In this document: positions 1 through 8,353 of the stretch, piece after piece
How positions within the stretch are numbered: the first letter of the stretch is position 1
How the letters are laid out: every line of letters starts with the position of its first letter
DNA from: Clostridia bacterium
GTDB taxonomy: Bacteria; Bacillota; Clostridia; Oscillospirales; Acutalibacteraceae
DNA: 64,000 nucleotides
Direction: 5' to 3'
Assembly: GCA_024404025.1 (NCBI GenBank)
Contig: JAKSQP010000004.1
Coordinates: forward strand, 62,001 to 126,000
The notes under the pieces: model-generated
Seen by the model: the letters and a program-made list of their open reading frames with translations, nothing else
Told to the model about the DNA's origin: nothing
The model's database searches: none
Translations under genes and position numbers: made by a program

Positions 1-128
1 GCATCGCCGTAGCCCGTCAGCGCCGCAAACGGGGCAAACTGCGCCGCTCTGTCATGCAGCGTCATCTGCGGATGATTGAGCGACTGATGATGCGGAAGAT
101 CCGCTATTTTCTTATATTTTTCATTCAT
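1..128 (-). CDS. YolD-like protein, N-terminal part (cut by window edge)
   Basis: Partial gene; only the first 42 codons are inside the window. Translation from the ATG at 128 begins MNEKYKKIADLPHH and contains the segment HDRAAQFAPFAALTGYGDA. That segment is typical of the small YolD-like proteins encoded beside Y-family DNA polymerases in Firmicutes. The start codon overlaps the TAA stop of the upstream alpha/beta hydrolase by one base, so the two are translationally coupled and in the same operon as the polymerase. The biochemical role of YolD-like proteins is not settled; a link to SOS or translesion repair is inferred from context. Confidence 0.7.
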   Translation of the reverse strand, partial: MNEKYKKIADLPHHQSLNHPQMTLHDRAAQFAPFAALTGYGD

Positions 129-850
129 TATTTCAAATTTCTTTCTATAAAATCCGCAGCAGGCGCCGGATCCTCAAGTCCGTGAGGATGGTGGTTGCAT
201 CCGGGCTTGATATACACCTCAAACGGAATATCCGTATTTTCATAAGCTTTTTTGATATAGATTCCGTTTTCTTCGTATGGCACGATTTCGTCGCTGTCGC
301 CCGCAACAAGCAAGAGCGGGATCCTGTTTTCGATAAGCTTGTGAATGTTATCAAGCGGCATATCTCTGTATGAAAGCAGGTCGCCGATTTCCGTAAGCGA
401 AAGAGCGTTCATTATTTCCGAATGATCTTCGTTGAAGGCGCTGCTTCTGCCGAAGCCGCATGGGCAGCTCATATAATTCACGACCGGCGCATCGGCATAA
501 ACGCACGCAATGAGCTCCGGATACCTTGCCGCCAGCTTGATTGCGAATATTCCTCCGCAGCTCATTCCGACGGGCACGCATCCGCCGCTGATATTATATT
601 TTTCCGAAACGAATTTTATGAAATCCGCTTTTCGTTCAAGGTCGGCATCCGTTCCCCAGCGGTTGTCATTTTCGATAAATCCGAGATAATGCCCTCTTTC
701 AAGAAGCATTATTTCCGTTTCGGGAAACGCCTGAAAATATTCGGTTTTCAGAATAAAAGCGGATTTTTCTCCCTCTTTTTCCGGAAAAACGACTGTTGCC
801 TTTTTGCCCTCAAATTCAAACTCAACGCATTCAAAATCTTTGTATTTCAT
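128..850 (-). CDS. alpha/beta hydrolase family protein
   Basis: 240 aa, no signal peptide, so probably cytoplasmic. The nucleophile elbow GMSCG (residues 95-99, Ser97), an acid candidate in GDSDEIVP (Asp187) and a His-rich segment near residues 219-223 complete a plausible Ser-Asp-His triad. Substrate is unknown; esterase or peptidase-like activity is the general family expectation. It sits between the Y-family polymerase and the YolD-like gene. The gene ends with TAA overlapping the next ATG, and its start lies right at the end of the polymerase gene. Its place in a DNA-repair operon is unusual and may be coincidental. Confidence 0.75.
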   Translation of the reverse strand: MKYKDFECVEFEFEGKKATVVFPEKEGEKSAFILKTEYFQAFPETEIMLLERGHYLGFIENDNRWGTDADLERKADFIKFVSEKYNISGGCVPVGMSCGGIFAIKLAARYPELIACVYADAPVVNYMSCPCGFGRSSAFNEDHSEIMNALSLTEIGDLLSYRDMPLDNIHKLIENRIPLLLVAGDSDEIVPYEENGIYIKKAYENTDIPFEVYIKPGCNHHPHGLEDPAPAADFIERNLK

Positions 851-2355
851 TATGCTTTATGACCGCCGACCGTTCCGTTTCGCTCTCTGGCGGTTGCCCC
901 CTCCTCATAATTCATTCCTTTGAGAATTGCATTTTTTCCGTATCTTTTTTTAACAGAAAGAATCGCCTGCTGCATCTTCTTTTCTTTTTCGAGAGATGCG
1001 GCATCCTCTTCCTTTTTCTTTTTTTCGGCTTCATAATCGGTGAAGAGATCAAGCTGCTCAAACTCTTCTTCCTTAACATCGCTTTCATGGATAACATTAT
1101 CCGCAACAACATAAAATCTTCTGACCGTCAGCTCTTTGTTGACGATGCTGTCATAAAGCTCCGTGACCGCATCAATGATAAGCCTTGATGACGATGTGAA
1201 TTTGCCGAGATTCAACGAGCCGTGAGCATTTTTCGGCGCAGTTCTGCCGTAAAAATCCTCTTTCATTTCGCCCTTGAAATGCGCCGCATTTTCAATATCA
1301 TAGCAGACTGTCAGATCCACTCTGCTGCATACAAGTCCTTTTTCAACAAGATCAAGCACAAGAGAATCCGCCATTTCACGCACAACAAGTCTGCCTTTTT
1401 CGGCTGTATAGGGACATTGAAGCACCTGGCCCGAGCTGATGCTGTTGGTTTCGGGACGGTATGCCTTTATTTCGGAAATTTCAGTCGGCTCCCATCCCCA
1501 TGCGTGATCTATCAGCAGCTCGGCATTGATTCCGAAAAGCTTATATAAAAGGTCTTCATTATAATATTCATCCGGCTTTCCCACCGAGCAGAGAGCAATA
1601 TCACCCATGGTATAAAGTCCGTGAGCCTCCAGCTTTTTTGAATATCCCCTGCCGATGCGCCAGAAATCCGTCAGCGGAGTATGGTCCCAAAGCTTTTCAC
1701 GAAAACTCATTTCGTCAAGCTCGGCGATCCTCACTCCGTTTTCATCAGCCGGAATATGCTTTGCAACTATATCCATTGCAACCTTGCACAGAAAAAGATT
1801 TGTGCCGATTCCGGCAGTTGCGGTTATTCCCGTGCTTGAAAGAACATCCTTTATCATTTTCATCGCAAGCTCTTTAGGCGAAAGTCCGTAAAGCCGGAGA
1901 TATTTCGTTGCATCTATAAATACCTCGTCTATCGAATAAACATGAATATCCTCCGGAGCGATATATTTAAGATATATCTCATAGATTTTCGTGCTGATTT
2001 CCATATATTTTGCCATCTGCGGAGGCGCAATGATAAAATCAAGCTCAAGCGAAGGATCCTCCCGGAGTTTCGGATCATAAAACGATTTTTCTCTGAATTT
2101 ATGATTCGGTGCCTTTGCTCTTCTTTCGCCGTTGACCTCTTTTACCTTCTGAATGACCTCAAAAAGCCTTGCCCTGCCGGGAATTCCGTAAGCTTTGAGA
2201 GAAGGCGAAACCGCAAGGCAGATGGTTTTTTCCGTTCGGCTTTTATCCGCAACAACAAGGTTGTTTACAAGCGGATCAAGCCCCCGCCGAACGCATTCGA
2301 CCGAGGCATAAAATGATTTTAAATCTATTGCTATATAAGATTTGTTTTCGTTCAT
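850..2355 (-). CDS. Y-family DNA polymerase (DinB/UmuC superfamily, UvrX-like)
   Basis: 501 aa translesion polymerase. The N-terminal palm motif AIDLKSFYASVE carries Asp11, and SIDEVFIDAT carries Asp143-Glu144; together these are the metal-binding carboxylates of the family. A Lys/Glu-rich likely coiled-coil stretch lies near residues 430-460. The C-terminal segment RYGKNAILKGMN with a GGHKA end matches the UvrX/YqjW branch of Firmicutes rather than classical DinB. It would copy past DNA lesions at the replication fork. It is followed by a hydrolase and a YolD-like gene and preceded by a hemolysin III gene two bases away. I saw no convincing LexA box, so SOS control is not shown. Confidence 0.9.
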   Translation of the reverse strand: MNENKSYIAIDLKSFYASVECVRRGLDPLVNNLVVADKSRTEKTICLAVSPSLKAYGIPGRARLFEVIQKVKEVNGERRAKAPNHKFREKSFYDPKLREDPSLELDFIIAPPQMAKYMEISTKIYEIYLKYIAPEDIHVYSIDEVFIDATKYLRLYGLSPKELAMKMIKDVLSSTGITATAGIGTNLFLCKVAMDIVAKHIPADENGVRIAELDEMSFREKLWDHTPLTDFWRIGRGYSKKLEAHGLYTMGDIALCSVGKPDEYYNEDLLYKLFGINAELLIDHAWGWEPTEISEIKAYRPETNSISSGQVLQCPYTAEKGRLVVREMADSLVLDLVEKGLVCSRVDLTVCYDIENAAHFKGEMKEDFYGRTAPKNAHGSLNLGKFTSSSRLIIDAVTELYDSIVNKELTVRRFYVVADNVIHESDVKEEEFEQLDLFTDYEAEKKKKEEDAASLEKEKKMQQAILSVKKRYGKNAILKGMNYEEGATARERNGTVGGHKA

Positions 2356-2357
2356 AG

Positions 2358-3038
2358 TTATCCCGCAAGGGCAAAATTATAGGTCGCAAGGAAGAAAAAT
2401 ACCGAGCCGATAAGCACAAAAACATGGAACACGGCGTGAAAATATCTGAATTTCTTGCCGATAAAATAAAGCACGGCTCCGAGGGTTATAAAAGCTCCGC
2501 CGATAAGCACGGTGCTGATATATTCTTTTCCTGCGGGCGAAGCCGAAGCAATGGATTTCATTGCAAAAATTCCCGCCCATCCGAGAGCATTATACATAAA
2601 AATCTGCGGCACATTGAATTTTTTCAGGTCCATAAAGGTAAGCAGCATTCCGATTGCCGAAAGCGCCCAGACTGCAATGATAACTCCGATTGAAAGACCC
2701 GGCTTTTTGCTGTAAAGATGGTTGAGATAAAAGGCGGTAACATTGCCCGAAATCATAACATATATGTTGCAGTGGTCAAGAATTCTCGCAACTCTCTTTG
2801 CGTATCCCGGCTTCATTCCGTGATAGATCGCCGAGCCGAAAAAAACGAGCAGCGTTGACGCAAGATAAAGTCCGCAGGCAAAAAGCTGCATTTTGTCTGC
2901 ACCGTTTTCAAAAAGAACTTTATAGAGCATAACCGTTCCGGCTATGCAGAGCGGCACTCCTGCGGCGTGGGTTATGCTGTTTACAATGTCTTCTTTTCTT
3001 GTGTAATCCGGAAGCGGTGTGTTCTTTATATCAAACAT
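2358..3038 (-). CDS. hemolysin III / PAQR-type membrane protein
   Basis: 226 aa polytopic membrane protein with about seven hydrophobic segments. Conserved elements of the HlyIII family are visible: a His in EDIVNSITHAAG near the N-terminus, SAIYHG in the first third, ILDHCNIYVMISG in the middle and a C-terminal FHAVFHVFVLIG. The His residues are the presumed metal site of the PAQR fold. The name comes from an old hemolysin assay; a membrane hydrolase or receptor-like role is more likely and its substrate is unknown. It sits two bases upstream of the polymerase gene on the same strand, so co-transcription is probable. Confidence 0.88.
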   Translation of the reverse strand: MFDIKNTPLPDYTRKEDIVNSITHAAGVPLCIAGTVMLYKVLFENGADKMQLFACGLYLASTLLVFFGSAIYHGMKPGYAKRVARILDHCNIYVMISGNVTAFYLNHLYSKKPGLSIGVIIAVWALSAIGMLLTFMDLKKFNVPQIFMYNALGWAGIFAMKSIASASPAGKEYISTVLIGGAFITLGAVLYFIGKKFRYFHAVFHVFVLIGSVFFFLATYNFALAG

Positions 3039-3048
3039 AATTTTCTCC

Positions 3049-3708
3049 TTATGAAATCATCAGGATTCCCTGCGCAATGAGGAATTCGCCTGCAATGTAA
3101 GTCAGCATAACCGTGAAATGCTTTTTGAATATCAGGTCTTTGTTTTTATGATAGCGGACAAGGAAAAGAGTGCAGTCCGAAATGAAGAAGAGAACGGCTC
3201 CGATGAAAGCAACCGTTGCTCCCGCAGAGCGCAGAGAAATGAGCTGCATCAGCGAAAAAACATTCATCGTGCTGTTTGCGAGCAAATAAACATACATGGG
3301 AATGAGCATCATTTTCGGCGTTGACGGTTTAAGCGATTTTATTATGACTGCGGATATTCCGTAATAAAGTATAACCGCAGGAACAACAGGCATCCATCTG
3401 ACCTTTGAAAAATCAACGCTCATCGCATAAACCGCAATAAAAAGGAAATGCGTTATCATAAAGCTTATCCCGCCTGCGGTGAACCATCCGTTGCCTTTGG
3501 GAATCAGAAGCACGTCGCCGAGCCAGCTCGCCGCAAGAGCGATTATCAGCACCCAGGAAAGTTTATCTGCGCAGACGATATAATATGCGATTATCAGCGG
3601 AAGCAGAAAAGGCTTGGTATATTTCCGCTTTGATGAATCATCTGTCCAGCTGTGGTAAAGATGAACTGCCGAAACGGCGGCAAGCAGAACAAGAATAACA
3701 TATTTCAA
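3049..3708 (-). CDS. YhhN family membrane protein (lysoplasmalogenase-like)
   Basis: 219 aa, about seven to eight predicted membrane helices. The segment SWLGDVLLIPKGNGWF, followed by GGISFMITHFLFI, resembles the conserved core of the YhhN/TMEM86 family, where conserved Asp residues are thought to form the hydrolase site. Animal TMEM86 proteins hydrolyse lysoplasmalogen; whether this bacterial member does is inference. The gene ends ten bases before the hemolysin III gene, so the two membrane proteins probably share a transcript with the polymerase genes. Confidence 0.82.
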   Translation of the reverse strand: MKYVILVLLAAVSAVHLYHSWTDDSSKRKYTKPFLLPLIIAYYIVCADKLSWVLIIALAASWLGDVLLIPKGNGWFTAGGISFMITHFLFIAVYAMSVDFSKVRWMPVVPAVILYYGISAVIIKSLKPSTPKMMLIPMYVYLLANSTMNVFSLMQLISLRSAGATVAFIGAVLFFISDCTLFLVRYHKNKDLIFKKHFTVMLTYIAGEFLIAQGILMIS

Positions 3709-3850
3709 AATAATCTCTCCCGAAAGTCAATTCATAATCATATTAATATATCTTCTTTGGTGTGTCAAGAAAAAAGGGAAAGCTTTGCCGCATAACGGTT
3801 AAGGTCTTCCACGGCAAACAGGCGGTCAAGGTTTCCACGGCAGCCAAAAA

Positions 3851-3870
3851 CGGCACGGATAACCGTGCCG
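3851..3870 (-). terminator. intrinsic terminator after the cysteine hydrolase gene
   Basis: An 8-bp stem, CGGCACGG with CCGTGCCG around a 4-base loop, followed on the minus strand by five T residues (plus-strand AAAAA at 3846-3850). It lies just after the stop at 3882. Confidence 0.75.
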
Positions 3871-3881
3871 CCGAATAATCA

Positions 3882-4391
3882 TTATTTAACCGTTATCTGA
3901 CACATTTTCATTGCGTTCAATGCGTTTTCGTGGCTTTCCGAGGTCACACCCGCACAGCAAGCCGAATCAACCGATACCGGCAGCTCCGGCAAATATGCCT
4001 TGATGAGAAGCGCATTTGAAATAACGCATATATCGGTGCATAAGCCGACAAGCTCAACCGCCGAATAATCGCCGTCTGCAACAAGATTCGCAAGCTCAAC
4101 GCTGCCAAAGGTCGGCTTTTCGATTATTCTGCAATCCTTTGAAAGCGCCTTGATTTCGTCATTCAGTTCCCAGCCGGCTGTTCCTTTGATGCAATGCTCA
4201 ACGGGAAGATTTCTGCCCTCCTGCGTTGAAAGATAAATAGAAGAATGCGTATCCTTTGTAAAAACGATTTCGCCGCCGAAGCTTCTGATTTTTTCGCAGA
4301 CGGCAGGCAGGATCTTAACCGCCTCGGGAGTGCCGAGTGCTCCGTCGATAAAATCATTCTGCATATCAACAACAACAAGCAGTTTTTTCAT
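3882..4391 (-). CDS. cysteine hydrolase, nicotinamidase/isochorismatase-like
   Basis: 169 aa from the ATG at 4391, which follows a GGAGGGG ribosome site; an in-frame ATG further upstream lacks one. The triad of the family is present: Asp9 in VVDMQNDF, Lys46 in FTKDTH and Cys122 in CTDICV. Asp47 and His49 plus the His in EHCIKGT could be metal ligands, as in nicotinamidase (PncA). The PVEHCIKGTAGWEL segment also points to the nicotinamidase branch. Likely role: deamidation of nicotinamide to nicotinate for NAD salvage, though a related amide substrate is possible. It appears to be a single-gene unit ending at its own terminator. Confidence 0.85.
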   Translation of the reverse strand: MKKLLVVVDMQNDFIDGALGTPEAVKILPAVCEKIRSFGGEIVFTKDTHSSIYLSTQEGRNLPVEHCIKGTAGWELNDEIKALSKDCRIIEKPTFGSVELANLVADGDYSAVELVGLCTDICVISNALLIKAYLPELPVSVDSACCAGVTSESHENALNAMKMCQITVK

Positions 4392-4488
4392 TTTTTCCCC
4401 TCCGTAAATATTCTTATATTCTATATACCACAAAATAAAGATAAATACAATTCTTAACTTTTGAACCGATTTATGCTTGGGCGGTGCT

Positions 4489-4902
4489 TTATAACGCCAT
4501 CAGCAGAGTTCCTGCTCCGATAAGAATACATCCGATGATCGATCTTGCATTGAATTTTTCGTGAAGAAAAACAAACGCAAGAACGAGAGTAAAAATAACG
4601 CTCAGTTTATCAATCGGCACAACCTTTGAAACATCGCCGAGCCGGATCGCTTTATAATAGCATAGCCACGATGCACCCGTTGCAAGGCCGGAAAGGATAA
4701 GAAAAATCCAGCTTTTGCGGCTGATTTCGGTTATGCCGCTCTGCGTATTCGTGATAAAAACCATCATCCACGACATTGCAACAACAACGAGAGTCCTTAT
4801 CGCCGTTGCAAGAGTTGAATCAACATTCTGAATTCCGACCTTTGCGAGAATTGAAGTCAGCGCCGCAAAAACGGCTGATAACAGTGCAAGAATCATCCAC
4901 AT
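4489..4902 (-). CDS. EamA/DMT-type small membrane transporter
   Basis: 137 aa with four predicted membrane helices, equal to one EamA repeat rather than the usual two. The sequences SAVFAALTSILAKVGI at the N-terminus, ATGASWLCYYKAI in the middle and FLHEKFNARSIIGCILI near the end are typical of single-domain EamA proteins, which dimerise to form a full drug/metabolite transporter. Substrate unknown. It lies seven bases after the MFS transporter gene on the same strand, so they probably form a two-gene operon. Confidence 0.85.
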   Translation of the reverse strand: MWMILALLSAVFAALTSILAKVGIQNVDSTLATAIRTLVVVAMSWMMVFITNTQSGITEISRKSWIFLILSGLATGASWLCYYKAIRLGDVSKVVPIDKLSVIFTLVLAFVFLHEKFNARSIIGCILIGAGTLLMAL

Positions 4903-4909
4903 AATTTTT

Positions 4910-6121
4910 TCACTTCTCTCTTCGTTTATTTACTCTGATATAGGTGAGCTGAACGGCAAAAATCACATAAAATGCGAAAACAAAAAACATAATGAACGCT
5001 CTGTTATAGGAACCGTTATATTTATCCGCAATAAGTCCCGGAACGGGCGAAAACAGAAGCGAGCCTGCCGAATAGAGCGTCTGAAAAAGCTGAACGTTTT
5101 TATCATAATCCTTTTCGGATGAAAGGTCATTCGCCCAAACGGAAAGACCGATTGCCGTGAAGCTCAGTCCGCAGCTGTAAAGAGCGGTTGAGCCGAAAAG
5201 CACGGGCAATCCCCTACGGATAAAAATAAACCCGAAAAGGCCCGCAATAAGTATTGCCGAAAAAAGATAATTGCAGAAATAGTTTGATTTTCTGTCTCCG
5301 AGCCTGCCGAAAAGAATCTTTGAAAGAGTCAGCACTATTCCCGAAACGGCAACCGCAAGCGCCGCCTGCGATTCCGAATAGCCGGCGGATGTGAAATGCA
5401 CGGTAAGGTGGCTGTAAGAAACATTCATAACTGCGCCGATAAGCAGAATTGCGGGAACGATAAGAAGCTTGTCCCACGCATTCAAACCGATTCCGGGCAT
5501 TCTGCTTTTCGGATTTTCCGTATCAGAGCCATAGGGAAGAATCCCCTTTTCCTGCGGATGATTTCTGATAAGGCAGAATGAAATGAATATCAGCAGGGCG
5601 ATAACTCCCGCCTCGCTCAGGAACGCAAAACGAATTCCGTATTTTTCAATCAGCTTTGCCGTAAGCGACGGTATGCCGAGGGTTGAAATGCCGGTTACCG
5701 CCGAGCAGACCGCAATTGCCGTGTTTCTTTTTTCAATGAACCATTCGCTTAAAATTATCGTTATGGGCACCATCGTGCCAAAACCGTAACCGATTCCGAC
5801 TGCCGCCGCCGCAATGCAATAGGTCACAAAGCTTTTCGCCGCTCCGAAAACGACAAAACCGATAACGGTCAACGCTCCGGCAATTGCCATTCCCGTGCGT
5901 TTGGACAAATGCTTATAATAAAATCTGACGGCGAGAAACGATGCAAAGCTGAAAAGATTTCTGACCGTGATTATCATTGATGACTGCGAATTGGTAAAAT
6001 TATTCAGCTTGAGAATATAGGGCTGATAAATGGTAAACGCATTGATCGAAAGTCCGCTCGTGCAGAACAAAAGCAGGGCGCAGCCTGCGCAGACAAACCA
6101 CGCATAATGAATCTTTTTCAT
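4910..6121 (-). CDS. MFS transporter (OFA-like)
   Basis: About 403 aa with twelve predicted membrane helices. Start chosen at the ATG at 6121 (MKKIHYAW), which has a GGGGG ribosome site about eight bases upstream; an in-frame start at 6148 is less well placed. The N-terminal helix, the motif-A-like loop RFYYKHLSKRTGM and the second-half loop FGRLGDRKSN are typical of the major facilitator superfamily, and the overall look resembles oxalate/formate-antiporter-like members. Substrate not deducible. It reads away from the heparinase-like gene through a 165-base AT-rich divergent region. Confidence 0.85.
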   Translation of the reverse strand: MKKIHYAWFVCAGCALLLFCTSGLSINAFTIYQPYILKLNNFTNSQSSMIITVRNLFSFASFLAVRFYYKHLSKRTGMAIAGALTVIGFVVFGAAKSFVTYCIAAAAVGIGYGFGTMVPITIILSEWFIEKRNTAIAVCSAVTGISTLGIPSLTAKLIEKYGIRFAFLSEAGVIALLIFISFCLIRNHPQEKGILPYGSDTENPKSRMPGIGLNAWDKLLIVPAILLIGAVMNVSYSHLTVHFTSAGYSESQAALAVAVSGIVLTLSKILFGRLGDRKSNYFCNYLFSAILIAGLFGFIFIRRGLPVLFGSTALYSCGLSFTAIGLSVWANDLSSEKDYDKNVQLFQTLYSAGSLLFSPVPGLIADKYNGSYNRAFIMFFVFAFYVIFAVQLTYIRVNKRREK

Positions 6122-6286
6122 TTTCAGCCCCCTCTCTTTTTTGACCAAACTATATCATTTATTATAAGGTTTTTCAAGCCGCCTCATACAAATATTCATC
6201 AAACACTTGATTATATCACAATCATAATGTATTATATATTTTATACTGCAATAAACTCATCAAAATATTGAAAGGTGAAACAATTT

Positions 6287-8278
6287 ATGGGAAAGAACAA
6301 AAACAAAGTGATTCTCCGCAGCTCCGTTTCGGTTTTCCTTGCAATCTGGATTTTCCTCAGCAATCTTTTTCCGGGTCTCGGAATCATGCTTGTTGACACG
6401 GCAAAAATGGGTCTCGATTATATTTCGCTCACGCCCAATTCAACCGTTGTAAAAACAAAAGATGTTGAAAAAGCAATGGAATCAAGAACATCCTCGAATA
6501 TTTTCGTGCTTGCAACCGATTCCGATTTTGCAAGAATCAAGAAAAACTACGATTTAAGAGACATTGATAAGCTCAACGAATATTTTGACTATGTGAAGAG
6601 CTGCGCAGATGAGCTTCTCTCCGCCGAGCCTCAGGGCTATGTTTATGACGATGAGGAAGACAGCATCCTCGAAGCAGCCCGTGCGATCCTCGAAAGAGTT
6701 ATCGTTCTCGCCTTTATGTGGCGCATGACCGGCAGCGCCGTTTATGCCGACAGATGCAAGGCCGAAATTTTTAACGCCTGCAATTTCTCCGATTGGCACG
6801 AGAGTCATTTTCTCGACACGGCAGAGCTTACCTTTGCCTGCTCGCTCGGCGCAAACTGGCTTTATGATTATCTTACGGAAGCCGAATTCAAGCAGATAGG
6901 CACAGCCGTAAAAGAAAAATCCTTTGATGTTTCAAAGGGCAAGATCCTTTCGCAGAACTGGTGGAAATGGTCAAAAACAAACTGGAACAGCGTAGGCTAC
7001 GGCGGCCTCGGCGTCGGCGCAATGGTTTTTTATGATGAATATAAAGACTTCGCAGCCGATTTTCTCGCAGAAACCTATAACAATATGGCTTATAACTTTG
7101 AAACCTTTACTCCCGACGGCGTTTATGTTGAGGGCAGCGGATACTGGGAATACTGCACAACCTATCTCACCTATTTTATGTCCACTTCAAACAACTTCAT
7201 CGGAACGGATTTCGGCCTTTCAAAAATCGACGGTTTCCTTAAGCTCGGCGAATTCCCGCTCTATGTAACGGGCGCAACAACAGTTTTCAACTACGGCGAC
7301 AACAAAAAGGTTTCCGTCGGCGCTCCTTCGCTTTATTGGTTCAGCAAGCAGACCGGCAGACCCGATGTTGCCTATTATCAGGCAAAGGAAAGCGTTGCCG
7401 ATGAGCTTTCGCACGGCAAGGGCAGATTTGAGCTCGGCAGAGAATGCGCAGTCGGCGCTCTCTGGTATGATGCAGAGCTTCTTGCGGGACTTGATACGGA
7501 TAATCTTCCCCTTTCGGTTTATCTCCGCTCCGATTCCTCGCAGGAATTCGTTGCAATGAGAAGCGCATTTTTTGACAGAAACGCAACCTACGCCGCAATC
7601 AAGGGCGGTTATAACTACACGAATCACGGCGACCTCGATATAGGTACTTTCGTCTTTGACAGCATGGGCGAAAGATGGGCAGAGGATCTCGGCCCCGCAG
7701 ATTACGGCAACAGCGGATATTTCGTAGGCATTGTTGCCGGCGGCAGATGGAAAGTTTATGCAAAGCGTGCCGAAGGCCAGAACACCCTCGTTTTCAACCC
7801 GAATTCGGCATTTGAAGATCAGTATCCGTTTGCAAGAGCAACATTCAAGGACTTCAAGCCCGATGCCGAAAACGGCGGAAAAGCTTTTCTTGATATGTCC
7901 GATGCCTACAAGTTCGCAGGCGTAAGCAAGGCAACAAGAAGCTTTGAGCTTTTCAATTCAAGAACTTCTCTTCGCATCAGCGATGAATTCAAATGCCGCC
8001 AGCCGTCAGAGGTTTACTGGTTTATGCACACCAAGGCGGATATTGAGATAATTGACGCTCATCATGCAATTCTCACCATCAATGGCAAGCAGATGAAAGC
8101 AACTCTTTCCGAAAACAGCGTTGGCGAATTCAAGGTCATGGCTGCCGAATCGCTCCTTGACGGCATTGACAACAGAACAAAGGGAAGCTGGGAAGGCCTT
8201 AAGAAGCTTGCGGTTTATGCAGGCGGCGTAACATCAGGCTCAATCGAAGTTACTCTTGTTCCTCTTAACAACAACTGA
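6287..8278 (+). CDS. heparinase II/III-like polysaccharide lyase family protein
   Basis: 663 aa from ATG 6287, which follows an AAAGGTG ribosome site; an in-frame GTG at 6275 overlaps that site and is less likely. An N-terminal hydrophobic helix (about residues 9-32) suggests membrane anchoring or export. The first half is a helical toroid of the alginate-lyase type (for example NWNSVGYGGLGVGAM and DGVYVEGSGYWEY), with a Tyr/His-containing stretch YNYTNHGDLDIGTF opening the second, beta-sandwich half. This arrangement is that of heparinase II/III-type lyases acting on acidic polysaccharides. The exact substrate, such as glycosaminoglycan or bacterial exopolysaccharide, is unknown. Confidence 0.8.
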   Translation: MGKNKNKVILRSSVSVFLAIWIFLSNLFPGLGIMLVDTAKMGLDYISLTPNSTVVKTKDVEKAMESRTSSNIFVLATDSDFARIKKNYDLRDIDKLNEYFDYVKSCADELLSAEPQGYVYDDEEDSILEAARAILERVIVLAFMWRMTGSAVYADRCKAEIFNACNFSDWHESHFLDTAELTFACSLGANWLYDYLTEAEFKQIGTAVKEKSFDVSKGKILSQNWWKWSKTNWNSVGYGGLGVGAMVFYDEYKDFAADFLAETYNNMAYNFETFTPDGVYVEGSGYWEYCTTYLTYFMSTSNNFIGTDFGLSKIDGFLKLGEFPLYVTGATTVFNYGDNKKVSVGAPSLYWFSKQTGRPDVAYYQAKESVADELSHGKGRFELGRECAVGALWYDAELLAGLDTDNLPLSVYLRSDSSQEFVAMRSAFFDRNATYAAIKGGYNYTNHGDLDIGTFVFDSMGERWAEDLGPADYGNSGYFVGIVAGGRWKVYAKRAEGQNTLVFNPNSAFEDQYPFARATFKDFKPDAENGGKAFLDMSDAYKFAGVSKATRSFELFNSRTSLRISDEFKCRQPSEVYWFMHTKADIEIIDAHHAILTINGKQMKATLSENSVGEFKVMAAESLLDGIDNRTKGSWEGLKKLAVYAGGVTSGSIEVTLVPLNNN

Positions 8279-8287
8279 TAAAAAACT

Positions 8288-8337
8288 CCGGGGCAGTCCC
8301 ATTCGGATGCAGAAAACGCCGAATGGAACAGCCCCGG
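8288..8337. terminator. bidirectional terminator between convergent genes
   Basis: Two-part stem: CCGGGGC (8288-8294) with GCCCCGG (8331-8337), enclosing CCATTCGG (8299-8306) with CCGAATGG (8319-8326). A T-rich stretch follows on the plus strand and a run of six T on the minus strand, so it can serve both the heparinase-like gene and the facing phosphoesterase gene. Confidence 0.85.
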
Positions 8338-8353
8338 TTGATTTTTGCCTTAT

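Noticed and set aside
3790..3850. Short repeated TTCCACGGCA in the gap after the YhhN gene
   Set aside because: Only two copies of ten bases; too short to call a repeat element.
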